Source: an uncultured Bacteroidales bacterium (GTDB lineage: Bacteria; Bacteroidota; Bacteroidia; Bacteroidales; WCHB1-69). Taken from it: a stretch of 64,000 nucleotides of DNA. Numbering within the stretch: the first letter of the stretch is position 1; the number at the start of each line of letters is the position of its first letter. This document shows, in pieces, positions 44,897 through 52,209 of this stretch. The stretch covers positions 248,001 through 312,000 of the forward strand of contig CAKUVI010000003.1 in assembly GCA_934699095.1 (NCBI GenBank). Reading direction: 5' to 3'. The position numbers were made by a program, and so were the translations under genes. Below the pieces are notes generated by a model, which saw only the letters and a list, made by a program, of their open reading frames with translations, had not been told where the DNA came from and made no database searches.

Positions 44897-46364
44897 TCAG
44901 GTTGCCGCGGACGCTCCCGCCGGGCATCGTCTCAACGTACGGCATGAAGTTCACGGCGCGGCCGTTGTTGCGGAAGGCGGTGTTGGTGGCCTTCACCACG
45001 GCACCCGCCTCGGCCTGCACGGCGCAGCGGGCGTTCTCTATCAGGGCGCCGTTCTTGAGCTCAAGCCAGCCCTGGTTGGCGGCGTTCTGCGAAAGGCCGC
45101 CGTTGCCGAGCACCTGCACACCCTGCCACATCTCGCCCGCACACGCACCGGTCAATGTGCCGCCGTCAACAACCAACCTGCCGCCGGGGCGGACGACGAG
45201 ACGGGTGCCGGGAGCGCAATGCAACGTACCTGTTATCGTCATTGTTTTCCCGTTTTCTATACAGAACGTGTCGGTAGTGAGATTTGTTTCCACATCAATG
45301 ACCATGGACTGGCCTTGGATGGTAGTGCCTTCCACCTCGGGAAGCAGACTGCTATAAAAAACGTGAATAGGGCAATGCAGGGTGTCATTGTGCTCCAATG
45401 TTGAGACCACGACACTGACGACAGCATCGCCTTCGGACAAGGGGGCGACATTTACGACGTTCGGATTGTTTGTGGGAAGAATTTGGATGTTGTCGCTGCC
45501 TAACCATGTCACCGTGGCATTGGTACCCTGCGGAAGATGGAGGGCATATGTTGGGTGTGTGCACAAATGTATATCGCGTGGGCCTTGAATGTAAGTTTCA
45601 ATTTCGTTAAGCAAATAATCCACCAAATCATTATCAAAAGTGATGTGTTCCATGTTCTTGTTGAGCGGCCCCCAATAGGAATCAAAGGGAATCTTGCCTT
45701 CGGCCACTAAATCCCGATTCGACACGTCTGTGGCATAGGGAATAGGCTCCTTGATGTCCAAAACACTGGTGATGGGCATGAAACAATGGGAGTGTTGATT
45801 GATATTGATACTGATAATTCCAAGATATTGCATCCATGAAATCTTATCGGTTAGCATATCAAATGTAGGATACGTGCATCCTGGGGCAGCATCTATACAG
45901 CCCTTATTCCCATTGTTATTAAAAGTCCACGTGATAGGAATTTTTATAAATAAGCCTATGTGACGATTAAGGTTAAAAACGACCCCTGGTCCTTGACTTG
46001 TCATATTATGAATTGAAATGTTGAGCAAATATGGAATCACAAACAATCGGGTTCTTATTGCTATATCCAAAACGTTTTGTTCAGCATATCCGTTAGGAAG
46101 GTTATTTAAACTACCGTTCGAGACAGCCACCTTTCTTAAGGCGGATGGATAGTTTAGACCGGCAATTTGCTGATAGTATGCGTTGTAAAGCGAACCTGCT
46201 TCGCTCATTTTGTGATAGATTAGCATCTGTTTTGCTGCAACGCTGCATAAAGTTTTGTTCCAAAGTTTAATCACAGGAGGAATTGGATACTTTCGAAAAT
46301 AATCCACCATGGCTTGTGCTCCCATGGAAATATTAGCGCCTTGATGGGGGGAGTCAAACGACAC

Positions 46365-47639
46365 TCATAACCTGCAGTTGTGTTTGCCATAGTTGGTGCG
46401 GACATCATCCGCATGTTGTTCCATGTAGGCCAAAGCGTAACGAGTGATTTGCCCTCCCATGCTGGGACCTACCACCACAATCTGTTCTTTGCTTCCAGAT
46501 TGTTGTAGCAGTTCGTTTACCTTATTGATAGCGGCAATGCACACCATCGCATTCTCTTCGATGTATGTGCCGCCATTGGGAAAATCCAACAACACCACGT
46601 CATAGCCTAATGCCAATAACATATCACCCATATTATCGCCATCTGAGAGACCATCCCCTAATTTGTCCCAAAGAGACTTTCCGTTCTTCTCATAACAGGT
46701 GTCAAAACGTCTGTTGTTCACTGGGTCGAACCCATCAACAATCAATACTGGTTTTCTCAACAACATGTCAGAATGGGCATAATATATACGGATGTCCCCC
46801 CGGCGTGCTGTAAAACTTCCCCCGGCCGAATATGGATAGGCTGGTATGATTTGCCCATTAACGGTTAGGTCTTGAATGTATGAATGAGAACTTGTCCCTG
46901 ATCCCCCATTTCTACTGTTTCTGTCAATTGTGAGTTTGGCGTATGTGGTCAGGGTATCTCCATTGCGGAATATTGACGTCATTTTCAATGTTTTTGTTCC
47001 TTCTGAGGCATAGACAATCTGGACGGCGGTGTTCAACGCCACATTTCTGTCCCCTTGACCGTCTCCGAAGTCAATCACCAAATAACTGACAGGGTTTGTT
47101 GTATTGTCAAAAAAGAAATGTCGGTCAATGACAAATCTGACGGAGGTAGAAGTTGAATATTCAACCAACGGTGCCATCATAAAAGCAGTGTTTTCATGGA
47201 ATAAGGAGACGTTTATGGAAGTGTTCTCCCTAAGGACGCTGTCCGCATCGTAGTAAAGTCGTTGTTGCATGGCAATGGTGTCGAATGTATTGAAGTTGGC
47301 GTGCAACATGCCGATTATGATCGTTGTGCTGTCGGAAGGCAGATTTCTTATTATGCTTCCCACCGAATCGGGAAGGAACGTGTTTTGCGCCCCTGCGCGG
47401 TAAAGTTCGTCGTATGCCATAACGAACTGCCAGTAGTCGCAGGTGTCTGCTGGATGGGGGATGTCTGTTATGTAACTGACCAAATTGCTGAACGGTAGTA
47501 CCCGCTCATACAATATCCCCGTTGAGGTGTGGCTCAAGTCCACGTGCCGGAATACTTCGTTGAAACTCTCGGTGTAATTCTGCGCAGAAGCTGTTGTAAA
47601 CACACTGATAACCAAAAGGGTGATAAGGTGCTTTTTCAT
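46365..47639 (-). CDS. Secreted alpha/beta-hydrolase, N-terminal part, ends at an in-frame TGA
   Basis: 424 residues. Signal peptide MKKHLITLLV...TTASAQ; an N-terminal domain to about 290; then a hydrolase region: KPVLIVDGFDPVNNRRFD, VVLLDFPNGGTYIEENA, and the nucleophile elbow GPSMGGQITRYALAY with Ser in GxSxGG. It stops after HNCRL at TGA 46365-46367. The next codons, in the same frame, read VSFDSPHQGANI, the expected continuation, so a Trp or similar codon has become TGA. The first ~48 residues are shared with 47659-48375. Confidence 0.85.
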   Translation of the reverse strand: MKKHLITLLVISVFTTASAQNYTESFNEVFRHVDLSHTSTGILYERVLPFSNLVSYITDIPHPADTCDYWQFVMAYDELYRAGAQNTFLPDSVGSIIRNLPSDSTTIIIGMLHANFNTFDTIAMQQRLYYDADSVLRENTSINVSLFHENTAFMMAPLVEYSTSTSVRFVIDRHFFFDNTTNPVSYLVIDFGDGQGDRNVALNTAVQIVYASEGTKTLKMTSIFRNGDTLTTYAKLTIDRNSRNGGSGTSSHSYIQDLTVNGQIIPAYPYSAGGSFTARRGDIRIYYAHSDMLLRKPVLIVDGFDPVNNRRFDTCYEKNGKSLWDKLGDGLSDGDNMGDMLLALGYDVVLLDFPNGGTYIEENAMVCIAAINKVNELLQQSGSKEQIVVVGPSMGGQITRYALAYMEQHADDVRTNYGKHNCRL

Positions 47640-47652
47640 AATTCATTGTATT
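47512..47652 (-). repeat. 5' leader module, copy 1 (hydrolase gene)
   Basis: 141 bp from just upstream of the start codon through about codon 43. Identical to 48248-48388 over the upstream bases, the whole signal-peptide region and the HVDLSHTSTGIL region; differences cluster at codons 21-30. The match ends abruptly on both sides. Confidence 0.85.
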
Positions 47653-47658
47653 ATGTCA

Positions 47659-48375
47659 TTAATTCTTTTTGCCAAAATGGTAACGGACGGAAAACACAAA
47701 CCCGTAATCAAAATAATGGTAAGGATTATTAGAGGAAATGAGGCCTATTCTATTTCCTGGATTCACGCCGTCTGCTGAATAAATGTTTCCATATCCAAGT
47801 CGCGTATCGGTTTGAATAGACATCGGTATCGCATTAAAGAAGTATTCGATACCCAATATGGCCTGAACTCCACTTTTTAATGAGACTTCACGTTTCCCTG
47901 CATCGTGTGGGACTATTCCTCCAACAACTCCTCCACCAGCAATCCAATATGTGTTCGATCTATTTGGAAATTTGTCTTCAAACAACATATTTACTTTTAA
48001 TCCGATGTCGCACCCTTCAGGTATTATTGATTTGTGGATGTCAATACCTAGGCCGAAATCCACTTGCAAATGTATCTCACGTAATATATTGAACTTCAAA
48101 GAGAGACCATCAAACCATATACCAGCACATACTCCCACACTATGCTTGTAGTATTGCGTGTCAGCGGTGTCTGTCTTACTTACCACTTTGTTGTTCACCC
48201 AAGAGCAGTTTGTCGGCAGGTCTTCAGGCGGTAAGTCACGTTCAGATAATATCCCCGTTGAGGTGTGGCTCAAGTCCACGTGCCGGAACACGCTGTCGAA
48301 GGCCTGTGTGTAGCTCTGCGCAGAAGCTGTTGTAAACACACTGATAACCAAAAGGGTGATAAGGTGCTTTTTCAT
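47659..48375 (-). CDS. Chimeric protein: shared T9SS-cargo leader fused to an outer-membrane barrel
   Basis: 238 residues. Residues 1-45 (signal peptide, then SYTQAFDSVFRHVDLSHTSTGILSERDLPP) match the start of the hydrolase 46365-47639. The rest is a different protein: HSVGVCAGIWFDGLSLKF, EIHLQVDFGLGIDIHKS, NTYWIAGGGVVGGIVP, AILGIEYFFNAIPMSIQTDTRLGYG and a C-terminal YGFVFSVRYHFGKKN, the strand pattern and end of an outer-membrane beta-barrel. It looks as if the barrel gene lost its own 5' end and gained that of a cargo gene. 19 bp upstream of the hydrolase gene. Function unknown. Confidence 0.82.
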   Translation of the reverse strand: MKKHLITLLVISVFTTASAQSYTQAFDSVFRHVDLSHTSTGILSERDLPPEDLPTNCSWVNNKVVSKTDTADTQYYKHSVGVCAGIWFDGLSLKFNILREIHLQVDFGLGIDIHKSIIPEGCDIGLKVNMLFEDKFPNRSNTYWIAGGGVVGGIVPHDAGKREVSLKSGVQAILGIEYFFNAIPMSIQTDTRLGYGNIYSADGVNPGNRIGLISSNNPYHYFDYGFVFSVRYHFGKKN

Positions 48376-48388
48376 AATTCATTGTATT
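48248..48388 (-). repeat. 5' leader module, copy 2 (barrel gene)
   Basis: Partner of 47512-47652. The two copies lie 736 bp apart as direct repeats. Confidence 0.85.
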
Positions 48389-48706
48389 TTATCATCATGT
48401 GGACTTCTATTTTTTTACTTCTTTACATTGCCGCCGCCCTTGGTGCGAAGTCCGATTAACATCAAGTTAAGCAAACAGCACTGCAAAATTATACATTTTT
48501 TTTACCATTTCACCACTTTTTATTCATATTCCTTCCCCTTCTCATCCGCAGCGGTTTGGCTTTTCACAGACGCGTTGATTCGCGCCTGAACAGGATGGCA
48601 GTATTTATTAAGCGCCCTGCCTCAGCGCCTTATCTGAAATAGTTATTCTTATTTAATAGATGTATATGTCTCATATTGTTTTAACTTTCAATTATCCCAA
48701 CAATTA
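48389..48706. other. 318-bp intergenic region
   Basis: No ORF with a credible start. It holds a minus-strand TAATTTTG box at 48484-48491 (probable promoter of the barrel-hydrolase pair, 109 bp upstream) and an imperfect inverted repeat at 48569-48590 (CAG-CGCG / CGCG-CTG arms). Nothing else recognised. Confidence 0.5.
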
Positions 48707-49201
48707 TTAATTAATATAGGCTGCCGTTTCGCTGAAAAACAGACCCGAGAAGGTGAACTGCAGGGTAGCAGTGTCACGATAGACCATCTGCTCAGGAATG
48801 TTCAGAAAGATACGGTTGCCATTTTCGTCCAGATAATCCAACGAACGGTCCGGCATGAGGAAGAAGTCTTCTGAGGTCAGATCAAACGTGTCGGTTGTAA
48901 TGGCCGTTAAGTCAGTACCAACCTGTTGAAGCTGGACGGCTGCGATGTTCGTACACTCCCTGCCTGAACCCATACAATTAACGTGGACGTAGTGCCCGCT
49001 AATCATCACACACCCTTTGCAGTCTTTGCTGTTATGCCCCATATTCATGATAAGCATGAATGAGGGGTTTCCCGTTTTTGCGTTATTAGACAGGGCTATT
49101 ACACGGTTGAGCGTTTGTCCTTGTGTTGTATGTCTTTCGTCTTTCTCGCACGCGCCAAGCAAAATAGCCGCGAGCAGTGTCAATGTCAATACTTTTTTCA
49201 T
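48707..49201 (-). CDS. Cys-containing lipoprotein, unknown function
   Basis: 164 residues from ATG 49201. Lipobox LLGAC with Cys18. Mature part has SFMLIMNMGHNSKDCKGCVMISGHYVHVNCMGSGRECTNI, four or so cysteines close together and His residues, suggesting disulphides or a metal site, then an extended beta-rich half ending LQFTFSGLFFSETAAYIN. No family recognised. Minus-strand promoter box TATTTTTG at 49243-49250. Single gene, divergent from the LytTR regulator. Confidence 0.75.
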   Translation of the reverse strand: MKKVLTLTLLAAILLGACEKDERHTTQGQTLNRVIALSNNAKTGNPSFMLIMNMGHNSKDCKGCVMISGHYVHVNCMGSGRECTNIAAVQLQQVGTDLTAITTDTFDLTSEDFFLMPDRSLDYLDENGNRIFLNIPEQMVYRDTATLQFTFSGLFFSETAAYIN

Positions 49202-49242
49202 TACGCTTCGGTTTTGATGGTAATTTCTTGTTTTTTCAACAA

Positions 49243-49250
49243 CAAAAATA
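49243..49250 (-). promoter_or_regulatory. -7 promoter box for the Cys lipoprotein
   Basis: Minus-strand TATTTTTG, 42 bp before ATG 49201. Confidence 0.45.
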
Positions 49251-49473
49251 CAATTGGTTTCAATATATTTTATCCCGTCTTCCAGGAATATGTCGCCTCT
49301 CACAAATTATCCCTTAACGGGATGGGTATATGATTGAAAATCAACATATCATAAAACATATTAGAATTTGATATTTTCGAGGTGATAAATTAATCATAAA
49401 ACGATTGGTTGTTTTTTAGAGAAACCTATCGAGAAATTGTCTATCTTTACCGCCGTACTTAAATCGAATCGCA

Positions 49474-50580
49474 ATGAGACACATTAAAGCTGTCATTAAT
49501 GTGATACTGAATGTCATTTTTTGTATTCTCACATTGTGGCTTTTTACCCAGAACTCGATCCTGCGCCCATACGCTGGCAGTTATTTTAAAGAGTTATTGG
49601 CCGGACTTCTGTTGTTAGGGTCTCTATATGCCAATTACTTCCTGCTCTATCCAAAGCTTTATCAAAAACGCCCGCATTACATCTATTGGTTGACTCTGTC
49701 GCTCGTTGCCATCATTACAGGCATTATGGATATGGCTATTGCGTATCATAGCATTGTGTCATATAATGAACAAGTTATACAGATAGTAGGCTCTTTCAAT
49801 TTCTTTTCAAGAATTCTTTTCTTTGTTATTGGACGAAATATGGCATTGAATTTTTTCCCTTTCCTCTTCAGAGACCGGAAGCATTTTCAACAATCTTTGG
49901 AAAAAGAGGTGCGGGTTGTTTACCAGGATGTTCGGAAAATTGATGTCGAGGATTCAGAACACAATATTCTTCTTGTGCCAATTGACGACATCTTTTATTG
50001 CCTTCAAGACGGTAATTTTACACACGTTTATTCGGCAAAGAACAAGCGTTACACCCGGAACGGATCTATGAAGCATCTTGCACAGCTGCTCGGAGATGAT
50101 TTCATACGTATAACAGCCACCACGCTATTGCCATTCCGACACATTAAAGCGTGTGAAGACAATGTGGTGATAATGAAAAAGATGCCTTGGCAGGAAGAGG
50201 CAACTACTTTCAAGTTGGAATCCCAAAACCAGGAACAGATTGAAGAAAAAGTTGCTGAAGGAATAATTAGTTATAGACTAAAAATGTACAAAAAGAAGAT
50301 TTCCAAAAAAACTGCACATCGAGATACGAAGCGCAAGCCAATCCTTCCCCCGAAAGATGCAGTCGAAGCAGTCTTCAACTGTATTCAGAGGCATCCTGAT
50401 TGCAAGTCAGCCGACATCGTTGCCGAGACGTCCCATTCGTTGAGCACCGTGGAACGCTGCATTTCGGAACTCCGCAAGCAGGGGCGCATCACGTATGTCG
50501 GCAGCAAGAAGACCGGAGGGTACCATGTGGCCAACAATTCAAATATGGAAATTAATACTGAACAGACCGATCAACAATAA
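49474..50580 (+). CDS. Membrane-bound LytTR regulator with C-terminal winged helix
   Basis: 368 residues. Four hydrophobic helices at about 5-27, 38-58, 66-88 and 103-125, then a LytTR DNA-binding domain at about 155-255 (ILLVPIDDIFYCLQDGNFTHVYSAKNKRYTRNGSMKHLAQLL..FIRITATTLLPFRHI), a basic linker (YKKKISKKTAHRDTKRK), and a winged-helix domain at about 290-355 (AVFNCIQRHPDCKSADIVAE, SLSTVERCISELRKQGRITYVGSKKTGGY). No receiver domain, so it may sense through its membrane part. It lies next to the cargo block, divergent from the Cys lipoprotein; near-consensus -7 TATCTTTA at 49442-49449. Confidence 0.85.
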   Translation: MRHIKAVINVILNVIFCILTLWLFTQNSILRPYAGSYFKELLAGLLLLGSLYANYFLLYPKLYQKRPHYIYWLTLSLVAIITGIMDMAIAYHSIVSYNEQVIQIVGSFNFFSRILFFVIGRNMALNFFPFLFRDRKHFQQSLEKEVRVVYQDVRKIDVEDSEHNILLVPIDDIFYCLQDGNFTHVYSAKNKRYTRNGSMKHLAQLLGDDFIRITATTLLPFRHIKACEDNVVIMKKMPWQEEATTFKLESQNQEQIEEKVAEGIISYRLKMYKKKISKKTAHRDTKRKPILPPKDAVEAVFNCIQRHPDCKSADIVAETSHSLSTVERCISELRKQGRITYVGSKKTGGYHVANNSNMEINTEQTDQQ

Positions 50581-50588
50581 AGCGCTGA

Positions 50589-51863
50589 TCACATGACGCT
50601 TCCGAAAAGATCGTATTCAGCTGCATCCGTGATTTTCACATCATAGAATTCGCCAACGTTGAGGGATTGATCCTTATTTATGAAAACAGCATTGTCAACA
50701 TCCGGCGAATCAAACTCGGTGCGTCCTATGTAACAATCCTCTTCCTCACTGTCTATCAACACTTTCATGGTGCTTCCAACTCGAGATTCATTAATTTCAA
50801 GAGATATTTTTTCCTGCAGTTTCATGATTTCATTTACTCTCTTGTTCTTTTCAGAAGCTTTGATCGGGTCGCCGAGATCATAGGCCGGGGTGTCCTCTTC
50901 CCGGGAGTAAGCAAAGACCCCAAGCCGTTCGAAACGATTTCGTCTCACAAATTCCACCAACTCCTTGTGTTGTTCCCGAGTTTCTGTCGGGTAACCGGAT
51001 ATAAGCGTTGTTCGGATTGCAATGCCAGGAATCGTTTCGCGAATCCGTGCAATCAGGTCATAAATATAAGCGGAGCTACCTCCACGGCGCATGCTTTGTA
51101 ATATTTCGTCGCTGATATGCTGGAACGGGATATCCAAATAACGGCAATATTGGGGATATTGCTTCATGACATCCAGGATTTCATACGGGAAATTAAGCGG
51201 ATAGGCATAATGTAACCTTATCCATTGGAGGCCTCTCACTTGAGCAAGCTTGTCCATCAAATCGGCTAATTCTCTCTTTCCGCTGCGGTCAATACCATAA
51301 TACGTGAGATCTTGCGCTATAAGCATCAACTCTTTCACACCTTGGTCGGCCAAGCGCCGCGCCTCATCCACCAGCAGAGAAATCGGCTTTGATACCTGTC
51401 TGTCGCGAATTAATGGTATAGAACAGTATGAGCATTGGTGGTCGCAACCTTCAGAAATCTTAAGATATGCGTAATGACGAGGGGTGGAAAGAATCCTGTC
51501 ATGCGTGTTTAACAGCTGAAAATCAGGTGATTCCAACAATTTTGGAAGTTCAGCAAAAGTGTAAAAACCATCAACCTCCGGAAGTGCCTCCTTAAGTTCA
51601 GCCATATTGCGCTGAACAAGACATCCTATAACATACAACTTCTTTATTTGATGATGTTTTTTTCTCTCTATCTGGTTAAGAATTTCGTTCACCGACTCCT
51701 CACGGGCATCGTGAATGAAACTGCAGGTGTTGATGATCACGACATCTGATTTCTGTGCGCTTTCAAAAAAGAGCTCATGACCGTGCTTGTGAAAGTCTGC
51801 GGCCATAACTTCCGAATCGACAATGTTCTTTGAACAGCCTAAGGTTATAATGTTGATTGTCAT
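50589..51863 (-). CDS. rimO: Ribosomal protein S12 methylthiotransferase RimO
   Basis: 424 residues. Radical-SAM enzyme that thiomethylates Asp of ribosomal protein S12. Seen: N-terminal UPF0004 domain (ITLGCSKNIVDSEVMA, VVIINTCSFIHDAREESVNEI, VIGCLVQRN), radical-SAM CxxxCxxC as CDHQCSYCSIPLIRDRQVSKP at about 147-167, DIPFQHISDEILQSMRRGG, RTTLISGYPTET, FAYSREEDTPAYDL, and a C-terminal TRAM domain. Tail to tail with the LytTR gene. Promoter box at 51886-51893. Confidence 0.96.
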   Translation of the reverse strand: MTINIITLGCSKNIVDSEVMAADFHKHGHELFFESAQKSDVVIINTCSFIHDAREESVNEILNQIERKKHHQIKKLYVIGCLVQRNMAELKEALPEVDGFYTFAELPKLLESPDFQLLNTHDRILSTPRHYAYLKISEGCDHQCSYCSIPLIRDRQVSKPISLLVDEARRLADQGVKELMLIAQDLTYYGIDRSGKRELADLMDKLAQVRGLQWIRLHYAYPLNFPYEILDVMKQYPQYCRYLDIPFQHISDEILQSMRRGGSSAYIYDLIARIRETIPGIAIRTTLISGYPTETREQHKELVEFVRRNRFERLGVFAYSREEDTPAYDLGDPIKASEKNKRVNEIMKLQEKISLEINESRVGSTMKVLIDSEEEDCYIGRTEFDSPDVDNAVFINKDQSLNVGEFYDVKITDAAEYDLFGSVM

Positions 51864-51885
51864 TTATGATGATAGTTTGCGATTG

Positions 51886-51893
51886 CAAAGATA
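51886..51893 (-). promoter_or_regulatory. -7 promoter box for rimO
   Basis: Minus-strand TATCTTTG, 22 bp before the start. Confidence 0.55.
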
Positions 51894-51895
51894 GT

Positions 51896-51930
51896 AAAAA
51901 AACGAGAGCATTAGCGTGTAATGCCCTCGT
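51896..51930 (-). terminator. Terminator after the small lipoprotein
   Basis: ACGAGGGCATTA / TAATGCTCTCGT arms (one mismatch) followed on the minus strand by a T-run. Confidence 0.8.
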
Positions 51931-51956
51931 TTTGCAAAGATTAACAAATCTTGGTA

Positions 51957-52172
51957 TTATTTTCTAACACATTTAACGGTTGTTGTAACACCGAGAACTG
52001 TGTTTTCTGAGTTCATTTGGTTACATCTTGAATAGTCAGTATCTTCCAAATTAACTTCAGTTTGAACAGATGAATTGCCAACGGTTGTTGTGCATTCACA
52101 AAGTTTGCTGCAAGAAGATGCAACACCAGCCAACATCATAGTTGCTGCGAAGATAGCCAATACTTTTTTCAT
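51957..52172 (-). CDS. Small Cys-rich lipoprotein
   Basis: 71 residues: signal with lipobox-like GVASSC, then CSKLCECTTTVGNSSVQTEVN, YSRCNQMNSEN and VTTTVKCVRK. Four cysteines in about 50 mature residues suggest disulphides. Similar tiny proteins are frequent in Bacteroidota with no known role. 37 bp downstream of the EF-G paralogue and ends in a terminator, so it may be the last gene of that transcript. Confidence 0.75.
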   Translation of the reverse strand: MKKVLAIFAATMMLAGVASSCSKLCECTTTVGNSSVQTEVNLEDTDYSRCNQMNSENTVLGVTTTVKCVRK

Positions 52173-52209
52173 TTTTTTAGGATTTAAAATTAGATTTATA
52201 ATATAACGA

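Larger units (their letters stand above)
43394..45146 (-). repeat. Near-identical 3' module, copy B (full length)
   Basis: 1753 bp, copy A plus the 117-bp segment 44772-44888. Encodes the beta-helix and most of the sorting domain. GC-rich compared with the AT-rich surrounding genes, which suggests transfer or different ancestry from the catalytic parts. Confidence 0.92.
43350..46364 (-). pseudogene. C-terminal part of the alpha/beta-hydrolase gene, beta-helix and T9SS sorting domain
   Basis: This frame continues the hydrolase ORF 46365-47639 in the same reading frame after a single TGA (46365-46367). It begins VSFDSPHQGANISMGAQ, a continuation of the hydrolase fold, then an Ig-like region (THPTYALHLPQGTNATVTWLGSDN, about 265-345), LVVRPGGRLVVDGGTLTG, the full beta-helix module (43394-45146) and a type-A sorting domain ending GWDGKEYVRRVVKK. 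Whole gene without the stop: 1429 codons. The only apparent start in this part is an internal GTG, so it is unlikely to be made as a secreted protein unless TGA is read through. Confidence 0.82.

Noticed and set aside
44739..45404. Long + strand frames opposite the beta-helix modules (also 39479-39919 and 43701-44141)
   Set aside because: High GC creates stop-poor antisense frames; the proteins are Arg/Ala/Pro-rich and without homology features.
46365..46367. UGA recoding as selenocysteine or as Trp by a changed genetic code
   Set aside because: UGA ends ribH, yitT and other genes normally, no SECIS-like hairpin was noticed after it, and one isolated case fits a point mutation or read error better.
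48569..48590. Inverted repeat as a terminator or second member of the palindromic element
   Set aside because: Arms are short and mismatched, there is no T-run, and the GTAGAGACGC core is missing.
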